Positions 27,118 through 35,708 of a DNA stretch of 64,000 nt are shown here, in pieces. The notes below the pieces were generated by a model. That model did no database searches and was not told the DNA's origin. It worked only from the letters and a program-made list of their open reading frames with translations. The number at the start of each line of letters is the position of its first letter. Positions within the stretch are counted from its first letter, which is position 1. The position numbers were made by a program, and so were the translations under genes. Source of the stretch: Oscillatoriales cyanobacterium (lineage in GTDB: Bacteria; Cyanobacteriota; Cyanobacteriia; Cyanobacteriales; Microcoleaceae); contig RDXX01000020.1 of the NCBI GenBank assembly GCA_004292955.1, positions 1-64,000 of the forward strand. Direction: 5' to 3'.

Positions 27118-28305
27118 TTATTCGACTGTCACCGGAGGTATTTCTGAGGATACCTCTAATGTTGCTTCGGGTGTAGCTTCCGTAACTGGTTCGGATGTAG
27201 CTTCCGTAACTGGTTCGGATGTAGCTTCCGTGACTGGTTCGGGTGTAGCTTCCGTGACTACTTCGGGTGTAGCTTCCGTGACTGCTGCGGTTGTTTCTTC
27301 CGGCAAATCTTCTTCCATTGCTGAGGGCACATCTTCGAGTATTTCATCGGAGAGTTCATCGGCATCAGTTGAATCAGCAGGAACTTCTATCCCAGCTTTA
27401 GCTTGCTTTTGGGCCAGCATTTTTTCACGGAACTTAGCAGCCATTTCCTCAGCTTTCTCGTATACCAATTCACGATTTTTGACCATCGCGCCCGGTTCCG
27501 GTTCCAACTGTTTGGTGGAGAGAGAAATCCGGCCTCTTTCGGCATCCAAGTCAATGATCATCACCTTCACTTCGTCGTTGACATTAAACACGCTATGAGG
27601 CGTATCGATGTGATCGTGCGAAATTTCCGAGATGTGTAGCAAGCCGCTGACGCCGCCGATGTCGATAAAAGCACCGTAGGGCTTGATACCGCGTACTGTA
27701 CCGATGACCACTTCCCCGACTTCGAGGCGGTTCATCTTGCGCTCAACTAAGGCGCGACGATGACTTAATACTAGGCGGTTGCGGTCTTCGTCTACCTCTA
27801 AGAATTTCAAGGGTAATTCTTCGGCGACTAATTCTTCCTTCGGTTTGCGGGTGCTGATGTGAGAACCGGGAATGAAGCCTCGCAACCCTTCTATTCTCAC
27901 CAGTGCGCCGCCACGGTTAGTGGCAAATACTTGCGATCGAACTGTAGCGTCTTCTGCTTGCAGTTGTCGCACTCTTTCCCAGGCGCGCATATACTCAATG
28001 CGTCGAATGGACAAGGTTAATTGTCCGTCTTCATTTTCATCGGTGAGGATGAAAAATTCTCTGGTTTCGTTTGATTGCAATACCTCTTCAGGGCTTTCGA
28101 CTCGATTGATCGACATTTCCTGAATGGGAATGTACGCTGCTGTTTTAGCACCGATATCAATCAGAGCGCCCCTCGGTTCTATACTAAAAACTGTACCCGC
28201 TACTACATCGCCGGGGCTAAAGTGATAGTCATATTTATCAAGTAAGGCCGCAAAATCTTCGTGAGTAAAGCCGATGTCTTTGACTGTGGTTTTGGTATTG
28301 ACCAT
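27118..28305 (-). CDS. rps1: 30S ribosomal protein S1
   Basis: Cyanobacterial S1 of 395 residues. Three S1 RNA-binding domains (about 30-100, 118-185, 198-270) are seen with FSPGDVVAGTVFSIE, GEVVIGTVRGIKPYGAFIDI and GVSGLLHISEISHDH. It helps the 30S subunit bind mRNA lacking strong Shine-Dalgarno sequences. After domain 3 comes a charged helix (about 285-330) and an acidic tail of about 60 residues with 8-residue repeats of the type EATPEPVT. The nrdR gene lies upstream on the same strand, a frequent cyanobacterial order. Confidence 0.93.
   Translation of the reverse strand: MVNTKTTVKDIGFTHEDFAALLDKYDYHFSPGDVVAGTVFSIEPRGALIDIGAKTAAYIPIQEMSINRVESPEEVLQSNETREFFILTDENEDGQLTLSIRRIEYMRAWERVRQLQAEDATVRSQVFATNRGGALVRIEGLRGFIPGSHISTRKPKEELVAEELPLKFLEVDEDRNRLVLSHRRALVERKMNRLEVGEVVIGTVRGIKPYGAFIDIGGVSGLLHISEISHDHIDTPHSVFNVNDEVKVMIIDLDAERGRISLSTKQLEPEPGAMVKNRELVYEKAEEMAAKFREKMLAQKQAKAGIEVPADSTDADELSDEILEDVPSAMEEDLPEETTAAVTEATPEVVTEATPEPVTEATSEPVTEATSEPVTEATPEATLEVSSEIPPVTVE
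27168..27297 (-). repeat. 24-bp tandem coding repeats in the S1 tail
   Basis: About five to six in-frame copies of a 24-bp unit (TGTAGCTTCCGTAACTGGTT plus four bases on the plus strand) encode EATPEPVT-like octapeptides. Copies differ by only one or two bases, so copy number probably varies between strains. Confidence 0.85.
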
Positions 28306-28564
28306 GCGAATAGTTTCCTAGGATTTCTCTCCTTCATGTTTTTCGTTTGCAGGCAGATACTAGAGATTTTGCTGAAAAAGTGGTTAACTTCTTGCAAAAT
28401 CTTTTACGAAAGTCAGTTTTTGCCAACTTTTGCCCGGTGCAACCGTACACCGGCGCTTGCCATTGCTCTTAATTCCAACTCTGTGTTAAAGCGTTTGATT
28501 TTTAACATTCAGAGTCCAGTGGATTATTATACCTTATCGGCATACTGCTTTTAAATTAATTTAG

Positions 28565-28680
28565 GTAGGGAAACGGCATTGCCGTGTCCTGAGTTGCCTG
28601 AGAAGCATCCGGACACGGCAGTGCCGTGTCCCTACCCGATGGATTATTTTAGGGTAGGGATACGGCATTGCCGTGTCCTG
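28565..28680. repeat. GACACGGCAGTGCCGTGTCC repeat cluster
   Basis: Inverted pair at 28565-28635 with GGCATTGCCGTGTCC and its complement, then a third arm at 28653-28680 that runs into the 3' end of nrdR. It is the family of the 21172-21236 palindrome. The 28306-28648 gap also contains an AT-rich stretch that probably carries the rps1 promoter; no gene seen. Confidence 0.8.
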
Positions 28681-29260
28681 AGTCAACTGAGGGTGCAACC
28701 GGAATTGACATAACGCAGGATTCCTGGTTTGCTCGATCGCACGACTCATCCGGTTCCGACAAATCCGATTCATTTTCTGGCCCAGTTTCTGGGCACAAAG
28801 CTGCGTCAAGGGGACTCTGAAGGTGATTCAGGGTATCGACAAAATCTCGAATGCCCCGAAATTGCCGATATACAGAGGCGAAACGGACATAAGCGACTTC
28901 GCTGAGTGGCCGCAAATGTAATAATACTAATTCTCCAATGTTAGAACTCGTGACTTCCCGGAGCGATCGACCTTGCAGTTGGGCTTCGATTTCTTCTGCG
29001 AGGGTTTCGAGCTGTCCCGAAGACAAACCTGTTTTTTCGCAGGCCCGAACCAGTCCTCTGACTAATTTTGACCGATCGAAAGATTCGCGCTTCCCGTCCC
29101 GCTTAATCACCGTAATCGGCACAAATTCTATGCGTTCGTAAGTTGTGAAGCGGTGCTGACAGCTCAAACATTCGCGCCGCCGACGGATGCTTTGACCAGA
29201 TTCGGCTGAACGCGATTCGAGAACGCGGCTATTTGTGTGTTGGCAGGAGGAACAGCGCAT
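28649..29260 (-). CDS. nrdR: Transcriptional repressor NrdR
   Basis: NrdR represses ribonucleotide reductase genes when dATP/ATP ratios are high. Seen: N-terminal zinc ribbon with CxxC pairs ([10 protein letters not shown] and CLSCQHRF), the RFTTYERIE link, and an ATP-cone domain ([20 protein letters not shown], about 48-67). The start at MRCSSC is fixed by family alignment; the longer frame adds 13 unlikely residues. NrdR is normally about 150-180 residues; this one has 203. The final part (CVMSIPVAP...NAVSLP) is read from a dispersed repeat, so the tail is an acquired extension. Upstream of rps1 on the same strand. Confidence 0.93.
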   Translation of the reverse strand: MRCSSCQHTNSRVLESRSAESGQSIRRRRECLSCQHRFTTYERIEFVPITVIKRDGKRESFDRSKLVRGLVRACEKTGLSSGQLETLAEEIEAQLQGRSLREVTSSNIGELVLLHLRPLSEVAYVRFASVYRQFRGIRDFVDTLNHLQSPLDAALCPETGPENESDLSEPDESCDRANQESCVMSIPVAPSVDSGHGNAVSLP

Positions 29261-29424
29261 GATTGCTGATTTTAACAGGTGTTGCCAGCAAATTGCCATT
29301 CATCTAACCGCCCGGGGGTCTGATGAATAGCTGGACTAGAAAAATTACTGAGGATACAGTGCTGAGGATGTGTCTCAACTTGAGCTAAAACCTAGTTCTA
29401 GACTGCTGTTTGATGGCTAGGCCC

Positions 29425-29581
29425 GATCCCCCCTAGCCCCCCTTAGGTCGGGGGGACAAGAGTGTCTTGCGTCCCCCCACTATCCGGGAGGACAGCAGTT
29501 TTATCTTTCGTCCCCTGACTATCGAGGGGGCGGAAATTCTCTCAAAGTCCCCCTTCTTAAGGGGGATTTAGGGGATCGAGA
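29425..29581. repeat. GATCCCCC...GGGGGATC repeat cluster
   Basis: Several C-rich and G-rich arms (GATCCCCCCTAGCCCCCCTT, GTCCCCC..., GGGGGATTTAGGGGATC) that can form long imperfect hairpins. Same family as 16693-16774. It lies in the gap between nrdR and psbT; no gene otherwise. Confidence 0.75.
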
Positions 29582-29654
29582 CTCTGCTATAAACAAGAGA
29601 TACAAAGGTTTTGAGGCCATTGTTGACACCCCTTGGCTGCCAGCGTATAGCTAA

Positions 29655-29750
29655 TTATTTGCCAATCCGGGGTGGTTCCCGAAAGGCTATCGCAAAAAAT
29701 AGTACACCTAAGGCTAAAGCCAGAATCAAAATGTAAGCAACGCTTTCCAT
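29655..29750 (-). CDS. psbT: Photosystem II reaction centre protein T
   Basis: A 31-residue single-helix thylakoid protein. Start [19 protein letters not shown] (residues 1-19) forms the membrane helix and is followed by the conserved stromal end [12 protein letters not shown]. PsbT sits at the PSII dimer interface and aids QA-site repair. In most cyanobacteria psbT directly follows psbB; here 409 bases separate them, filled by a terminator and an omega-RNA element, so psbT likely needs its own promoter. It is too short for ordinary ORF calling but the match is unmistakable. Confidence 0.96.
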   Translation of the reverse strand: MESVAYILILALALGVLFFAIAFREPPRIGK

Positions 29751-29907
29751 GTTAAATTTTCCCTATCTTCCCTTGCCGTATTATTTTATCAGAAAATTGG
29801 GTTGAAAACCCCGTCCCGATCGGACGACTTTTTTACATTGTTAAGTAAAATAACAAATCCATCTTAACAAATGAATATGGTAGAATAACTAGACCAGACA
29901 AGATGTA

Positions 29908-30075
29908 AAAACCTACCCCCGGACTGGGGGAAAGTCTACGCCCAAAACATTTTTGAGGAGATATGACTACGCAGCTAGGCTGCAAATGTAGTCAGCCTGG
30001 GAACCCACGCTTGCGCGGGATATTTTGACAGAAATGTCTTAAGAATCCCCGTACCTTAAGGTCGGGGAGTGTCAA
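29908..30075 (+). ncRNA. Stand-alone TnpB-type omega-RNA (reRNA) / IS605 right end
   Basis: The plus strand carries the same ordered blocks as the 3' end of the tnpB element at 56755-56900 (minus strand): GATAT, a stem, GGGAACC-type junction, GGATATT, a short stem, TTAAGAATCCCC, a loop, GGGGAG.GTCAA. The stems are conserved in pairing but not in sequence (e.g. CCCACGCTTGCGCGGG here, CCTTGGTAACAAGG there). No tnpB frame is present nearby. RNA expression is inferred from known TnpB omega-RNAs, which are processed from the transposon right end. Confidence 0.6.
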
Positions 30076-30082
30076 TAACTAA

Positions 30083-30115
30083 AAAAACCCGGTTTCTTGA
30101 AGAAACCGGGTTTTT
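30083..30115. terminator. Bidirectional terminator downstream of psbB
   Basis: A perfect hairpin AAACCCGGTTTCTT / AGAAACCGGGTTT with a two-base loop, flanked by A-run and T-run on either side, 45 bases after the psbB stop. This is a classic intrinsic terminator readable on both strands. A relative of this hairpin with a longer loop lies at 42451-42519. Confidence 0.85.
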
Positions 30116-30159
30116 GTGCACCGGGGAAGTTTCCCGATGTACTCTTCGGCGGCAGAAAA

Positions 30160-31689
30160 CTAGATAGATTCTTCTCTTCTTGTGCTCTTGTCGCCCAGTT
30201 TTTGGAACAAGCCCCACTCGACTTGTTCTTCCAGGTCAGCCTCAACTCCAGCAAACACGTCGCGGAAAATAGTCCGAGAACCGTGCCAGATATGGCCGAA
30301 GAAGAACAGCAAAGCAAAGCAAACGTGTCCGAAAGTAAACCAACCGCGAGTTGAAGTACGGAAAACACCGTCAGAATTCAAGGTTTCGCGATCGAATTCA
30401 AATACTTCACCCTGTTGGGCGGCGCGAGCAAACTTCTTAACATCTAAAGGATTCTTAAAAGTTTGACCGTTCAGTTCGCCACCGTAGAAGCTGACAGTAA
30501 CTCCGCTTTGTTCAAAGCTGTATTTTGATTCAGCACGGCGGAAGGGGATGTCAGCGCGAACGACCCCATCTTTGTCCGTCAAAATTACTGGGAAAGTTTC
30601 AAAGAAGTTCGGGAGGCGTCGTACCGACAATACCCGACCTTCGTTGTCAGTAAATACTGCATGGCCCAACCAAGTTTTAGCAATACCGTCGCCGTTGACC
30701 ATCGCGCCAGCACGGAACAAACCACCTTTAGCAGGAGAGTTGCCCACGTAGTCGTAGAAAGCCAATTTTTCGGGAATTTGCTCGTAAGCTTGTTGGAAGC
30801 TTTGACCGGCGGCCAAGCTAGCTTGAGCTCTGCGATCGATCTCTTGTTGGAAATAGTTGCCGTCCCACTGATAGCGAGTCGGGCCGAAAAGCTCGATCGG
30901 AGTAGCAGCAGAACCGTACCACATCGTACCCGCAACCACGAAAGCTGCAAAGAACACAGCAGCAATACTGCTAGAAAGTACAGTTTCGATGTTACCCATC
31001 CGCAGGGCTTTGTAAAGACGTTCCGGCGGCCGCACAGTCAAGTGGAACAAACCGGCAATTACGCCGACTACACCCGCTGCAATGTGGTGAGCGACGATGC
31101 CACCGGGATTGAACGGATCGAAGCCTTCAGGGCCCCAAGCAGGCGCCACTGGTTGGACGTGACCGGTCAAGCCGTAGGGGTCGGAAACCCACATTCCCGG
31201 GCCAAAAAGTCCGGAAAGGTGAAATGCCCCGAAGCCGAAGCACAGCAAGCCGGAGAGGAACAAGTGAATGCCAAACATTTTTGGCAAGTCGAGGGCTGGT
31301 TCGCCGGTGCGAGGATCTCTGAAGAGTTCCAAATCCCAGAATACCCAGTGCCAGACTGCTGCTAAAAACAGCAAACCGGAGAGGATGATGTGAGCAACAG
31401 CAACGCCTTCAACAGACCAGAAGCCCGGATCGACGTTAGTTTCGCCGGTGAGGCTCCAACCGCCCCAAGAACCGGTGACTCCTAAGCGAGCCATGAAGGG
31501 TAGCACGAACATCCCTTGACGCCACATCGGGTTAAGAACTGGGTCTGTGGGGTCAAAAACTGCTAGTTCGTAAAGGGCCATTGAGCCGGCCCAACCAGCC
31601 ACGAGGGCAGTGTGCATTAAGTGTACAGAAATCAATCGACCTGGGTCATTTAAGACGACTGTGTGTACGCGATACCAGGGTAGTCCCAT
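30160..31689 (-). CDS. psbB: Photosystem II CP47 chlorophyll apoprotein
   Basis: CP47, 509 residues, the core antenna of PSII that passes excitation to the reaction centre. Six membrane helices with many chlorophyll-ligand histidines ([19 protein letters not shown] start, [66 protein letters not shown]) and the large lumenal loop between helices V and VI are all present. Full length and intact. The gene is followed by a strong terminator and only then, beyond an omega-RNA element, by psbT. Confidence 0.98.
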   Translation of the reverse strand: MGLPWYRVHTVVLNDPGRLISVHLMHTALVAGWAGSMALYELAVFDPTDPVLNPMWRQGMFVLPFMARLGVTGSWGGWSLTGETNVDPGFWSVEGVAVAHIILSGLLFLAAVWHWVFWDLELFRDPRTGEPALDLPKMFGIHLFLSGLLCFGFGAFHLSGLFGPGMWVSDPYGLTGHVQPVAPAWGPEGFDPFNPGGIVAHHIAAGVVGVIAGLFHLTVRPPERLYKALRMGNIETVLSSSIAAVFFAAFVVAGTMWYGSAATPIELFGPTRYQWDGNYFQQEIDRRAQASLAAGQSFQQAYEQIPEKLAFYDYVGNSPAKGGLFRAGAMVNGDGIAKTWLGHAVFTDNEGRVLSVRRLPNFFETFPVILTDKDGVVRADIPFRRAESKYSFEQSGVTVSFYGGELNGQTFKNPLDVKKFARAAQQGEVFEFDRETLNSDGVFRTSTRGWFTFGHVCFALLFFFGHIWHGSRTIFRDVFAGVEADLEEQVEWGLFQKLGDKSTRREESI

Positions 31690-32210
31690 TGACTGCGGTT
31701 CTCCAAGGTGTAAGTGATGATGTCTATTTTGACGGAAAAATCAGATTCTCAATGCCGTGCAGTTACCTGCGGGCTGTAAATTCTGACGAGTGCCGAATCC
31801 TTTCTACCGCTTCTAAAAACCTACAGAAATCTGTAAATCAAACTTAGCGGTCTATGTTTAGCCTAGATCAAGTGCTATAAGCTTCCTGATTGCTCAGGTT
31901 GGCCTAATCTTCCCAGTTAGAGACTGCCCTTATTAGCAGAGGACTTCCATATTTGATTTTTTGATGATTAATTTGTGCCAAGTGTGTTTCTGTGGTTTTC
32001 ATGCCCAGTCAGCTTTAGCAACCCGCACCAATCAAGCGTTTTTCCAGTTTATAACGATTTATTGCTCGGCGATCGTCAAAGTCTGAAAAATCTAGACAAG
32101 TCTAGATTTTTCGGCTACTGTTTTAAACCCTCACAGGGGTGGAGGCATAAAAATGAAAGTTATTTAAAGAAGTGTATCGAGTGTTAGAACCGATTGCAAT
32201 ATGTTCGGCC
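31690..32210. other. psbB upstream region without a visible gene
   Basis: This 521-bp gap holds the psbB promoter and leader (right to left). I see no protein frame, tRNA or dispersed repeat. An inverted repeat around 32087-32112 (CTAGACAAGTCTAG-type) is the only small structure. Confidence 0.4.
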
Positions 32211-32540
32211 TTACATTAATTGCGGGTTCTCGATTTCGCAGCGGGTGGCGATCGTCCCGAGGCGTTCGAGGACTTGCTCGGCATCGATCAGTCTGGTGAG
32301 GGTGACGCTGCCGATATTTTTTGCCGGATCTGCGGGATCGGGAGGGGCACAGGGTTTGACTTCTACCATGAGCACGGCGTCTTCTACGCGGTAGAGCCAC
32401 ATTTTTTCGTTGCGATCCAACAGGGAGAGCTTGAGCTGTTGGATGTCTGGCTGGCGCCTCCAGCCGGCTGCTGTCCACTCGCCGCCAACTCCCCAGACGC
32501 GCCCCACTTTCCAGCCGTCGGATAAGAAGAAATATTTCAT
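32211..32540 (-). CDS. Conserved hypothetical cyanobacterial protein
   Basis: A 109-residue soluble protein of unknown function. It begins MKYFFLSDGWKVGRVWG and is rich in Trp in the first 50 residues, then has beta-strand-like stretches (KMWLYRVEDAVLMVEV) and a helical C-terminal part (LTRLIDAEQVLERLG). No catalytic motif or membrane segment. GC content and HIP1 use match the chromosome, so it is probably a core gene. It is isolated on the minus strand. Confidence 0.7.
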   Translation of the reverse strand: MKYFFLSDGWKVGRVWGVGGEWTAAGWRRQPDIQQLKLSLLDRNEKMWLYRVEDAVLMVEVKPCAPPDPADPAKNIGSVTLTRLIDAEQVLERLGTIATRCEIENPQLM

Positions 32541-32689
32541 TTGCTGTGTGCGCTTGTTAATTATTTTTTTGTTATAGCATTCGGCCGAAGCAAGAAGGAA
32601 GTTATGTTAGGGTGCCGAGTGCGGGTACAATAATGTGGCGATCGCCTACTTAAGAATTTTCCCCTGCGATCGGCATCCTACTGACTGAC

Positions 32690-34927
32690 TTACAAAGAAA
32701 CCGGGTGTCGAGTTTCCCGATCGCAAGTTACCTGTTGTAAAGGAATCTTCACAACGAATTCTGTCCCTTTACCGGGAGCAGAAATACAACTAATTTGACC
32801 GCCGTGTTGTTCGACAACAATTTGGTGACTGATAGATAAACCCAATCCCGTGCCACTCCCTACAGGTTTTGTGGTAAAAAACGGGTCAAACATCTTTTTT
32901 ACCACTGCTTCACTCATGCCAATACCGTTGTCAGCAATCCGAATCACTGCGAATTGACTGGGAGAATTTTCGGGAGTAATTGTCGCTGACAACTGATTGT
33001 AAGCTCTTGCTGCTTTGCCTTTGCCAACTCCCGAACATTCTGCTGTTTCCAGCTCAGTATGAATCTCTATTTTGGGGTAAGGTTGAGTTTCTAGGGCATC
33101 AATGGCATTATTTAGCAAACTGGCAAACACCTGATTCAACTGACTGCTGTAACAGGGAACTTCCGGCAGGTTGCCGTAGTTTTTTATTACCTCAATCTCT
33201 TGAGAAATAATGCTGCTCCCGCTTTTTTTGCTAACACCTTTACCTCCCGCTCGGTGCTGGACGAATAGTAAAGTGTGATCGAGATTTTGATTGATATCTA
33301 CTTCTTTGATGCCGGATTCGTCGAGCTTTGTGAAAAACTTTAACGATTCAACAATTTGTTGGATGCGCGATGCTCCAGACTCGATTGACTGCATTAGCCG
33401 CGACCAATCTTTTTGCAAAAAATCTAAATCTATACTCTCAGCGAGTTGTTGTATTTCGGCTCCGGGTTCTGGATATTTGTTTTTGTAAAGTTCCAGGAGG
33501 TTGTTTAAATCTTGGAAATAGTGGCGGGCTGGATTGATATTGCCCAAAATAAAACTATTGGGATTGTTAATTTCGTGGGCAACTCCTGCTACCATTCTCC
33601 CGAGACTTAACATTTTTTCCGTTTGAATCAGTTGGGATTGGGTGCGTCGGAGATTGTCTAATGTTAATTTTAATTGAGTAGCTTTTTCTCGTTCCCGCAG
33701 TTCGCTTTTTCGCAGTTCCAGTTCGGCTTGTTTGACAGCGGTGATGTCGCGGCTGACAGATAAGACAGATGCAATTATCCGATCGCGCTTAAATTCAGGA
33801 ACCATGCAAACTTGATAAAATTTAGTGCCTGATTTTGTGAGAAAATTAAACTCAAAGCACTGTTCGGTGCCGTTAGCGAATACGGCGCACAAAGCTGCTT
33901 CCGAGAGCATCACCACTTCCTCAGACATTCCTAACTCTCGATGGGTTTTACCCGTGAATGCTGCGGCGGGGATTCCTGTCGCTAATTCGGCTGCTGGATT
34001 GACGTAAAGGTGGCGCAGTTGCTTGTCAAATCGGGCAATCATATCCGGGGAATTTTCCGCTAAGGCCCTGAATTCTTGTTCGCGGCGGTATGAGGTTTCT
34101 TGTGCAAGCTTTTGCTCGGTAATGTCGTAAGTCATCATTAGAATGCAGTTGGTGTCGCCAATGCTAATGATTTCTGCGGATATGAGGACACACTTGATAT
34201 TGTCGAACTTGGTACGAAACTGGAATTCTTGTTTGTAAATACTGCCGGATATGTGCAAGATTTCTAAGAAACGATCGCGATCGCCCAAATTCTCCCATAA
34301 ATTGATTTGGCGATCGGTTTTTCCCAAGATTTCCTCGGGAAAATAGCCGGTGAGGTTGCAAAAGCTCTGGTTGACTTCCGTTAAGTATCCCTTTTCCAGT
34401 GTGGCGATTGTCATGGCGGCGGGGCTGCTGCGAAAAGCTTTGGCAAATTTTTCTTCGGAAAAGCGCAGGGCTAACTCGGCTAATTGGCGCGATCGCACTT
34501 CCGATCGCAACAGCATATTTTGTTGTTCTAATTGTTTGGTGAGGTTTCGCAGTTGTAGGTGAACGTTGATGCGGGCGATCGTCTCTTCGTGCTCCAGCGG
34601 TTTAGTGATGTAGTCTACTGCACCCAAAGTCAACCCTTTCACTTTATCCGCAGCCTCGGAAAGAGCTGTCATAAAAATTACGGGAATGTCCTTAACTTCA
34701 TCTATTGATTTCAGGCGGCGGCAGGTTTCAAATCCGTCTATTCCCGGCATCATCACATCTAGCAAAATGATATCTGGCAAGATTTTTGTGACTCTATCCA
34801 GCGCTTTTTCTCCCGTTGTAGCTACAAAAATCTCAAATCCGTATTCCACTAAGAAATATGATAATATGTTAATATTAGCGGGTTGGTCGTCTACGATTAA
34901 TACTTTGCTTTTTGGCTGAGTCTGCAT
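32690..34927 (-). CDS. Hybrid sensor: receiver-PAS-PAS-histidine kinase
   Basis: A 745-residue soluble kinase. It starts with a receiver domain (KVLIVDDQPANINIL; acceptor Asp in IILLDVMMPG near 55), then two PAS/PAC modules (about 165-285 and 295-415), a helix with GRMVAGVAHEINNPNSF holding the phospho-His, and a HATPase domain (NAIDAL N-box, DNGIGM, GTGLGLSIS). The HEINNP type H-box and N-terminal receiver are typical of cyanobacterial kinases fed by another kinase. I started at MQTQPKSKVL, since the seven residues before it are not family-like. No partner regulator is adjacent. Confidence 0.92.
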   Translation of the reverse strand: MQTQPKSKVLIVDDQPANINILSYFLVEYGFEIFVATTGEKALDRVTKILPDIILLDVMMPGIDGFETCRRLKSIDEVKDIPVIFMTALSEAADKVKGLTLGAVDYITKPLEHEETIARINVHLQLRNLTKQLEQQNMLLRSEVRSRQLAELALRFSEEKFAKAFRSSPAAMTIATLEKGYLTEVNQSFCNLTGYFPEEILGKTDRQINLWENLGDRDRFLEILHISGSIYKQEFQFRTKFDNIKCVLISAEIISIGDTNCILMMTYDITEQKLAQETSYRREQEFRALAENSPDMIARFDKQLRHLYVNPAAELATGIPAAAFTGKTHRELGMSEEVVMLSEAALCAVFANGTEQCFEFNFLTKSGTKFYQVCMVPEFKRDRIIASVLSVSRDITAVKQAELELRKSELREREKATQLKLTLDNLRRTQSQLIQTEKMLSLGRMVAGVAHEINNPNSFILGNINPARHYFQDLNNLLELYKNKYPEPGAEIQQLAESIDLDFLQKDWSRLMQSIESGASRIQQIVESLKFFTKLDESGIKEVDINQNLDHTLLFVQHRAGGKGVSKKSGSSIISQEIEVIKNYGNLPEVPCYSSQLNQVFASLLNNAIDALETQPYPKIEIHTELETAECSGVGKGKAARAYNQLSATITPENSPSQFAVIRIADNGIGMSEAVVKKMFDPFFTTKPVGSGTGLGLSISHQIVVEQHGGQISCISAPGKGTEFVVKIPLQQVTCDRETRHPVSL

Positions 34928-35708
34928 ATTTTTATGTTTGAAAATCAACGAAATGGCTCACATAAAGTAGGTTGATTGGGAGTGTCTTAACCCAACATAC
35001 AAGAATATGAGAAGGCATTGAATAGAGAAACAGAGTTGCTTGCCACAAACTCAACCTGAAAGCCGAGATGTTGCATCGCTGTTACTCGGCTGCTTGAGTT
35101 TGGTAGAATTTGGTGCAACAGATCGGATGTAGGAGATGGAACCCTTATAGAAATCTATTCTACTATTTATTCTTCAAATTTGCTCGGTTATATCAACTTT
35201 AGAGTGTGAAAAACTGGGTTTCTGGTGCCGTGACGTACAACTGCCATACATACCAGCGGGAGCATCTCATTTTCGCAAAAAGGATGTTTTTTACAGTGCT
35301 GTCCCCGCTCGCGTGCTTTACACAGCACGCGAGCGGGGACAGCACTACTAAAAATGCAAAAATAAGATGTACCCAATACCAGCGATGGCGATCGTCGCGC
35401 ATCCCAACGCTTACGTTTCACTGGCCATGACTTACTTACCAGAAAGAATTGGTTGAAAGCCCGCCCGTCTTTGAGGGAGAAATTAAAATCAGATTATTCA
35501 TTACTCCAATCCTCTTCCTTCTAGGTAGAGGTCGCTCTCAAACTGTCAAGCGGTCAACTGTCAACTGTCAACTGTTGAAGTATTTTCCCTCTCATACCCT
35601 TACTATTTATACTGCAAGTTTGCTGGCTCCGAACGATTTTTAGGATTGAGGCTATAACTGCTTGTTAAATCAGATTATGAGGATTGAACTCCGTACTAGG
35701 AAGCAATT
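34928..35708. other. Intergenic region with hairpins, no gene seen
   Basis: A 781-bp gap between two kinase genes. It contains an imperfect hairpin at about 35049-35105, the long palindrome at 35295-35346, and a TCAACTG heptamer run at 35550-35577. Small frames here coincide with these repeats and I do not credit them. Confidence 0.5.
35295..35346. repeat. Perfect palindrome, 23-bp arms, 6-base loop
   Basis: Arms 35295-35317 and 35324-35346, core GTCCCCGCTCGCGTGCT. The flanks (TTTTCGCAAAAAGGATG on the left and TGCAAAAATAAGATG on the right) are imperfectly inverted as well, extending the structure to roughly 35265-35372. No other copy of this core in the window. Confidence 0.9.

Noticed and set aside
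30661-31365. Long plus-strand open frame of 234 codons
   Set aside because: It is antisense to psbB, has no family likeness and follows from psbB codon bias.
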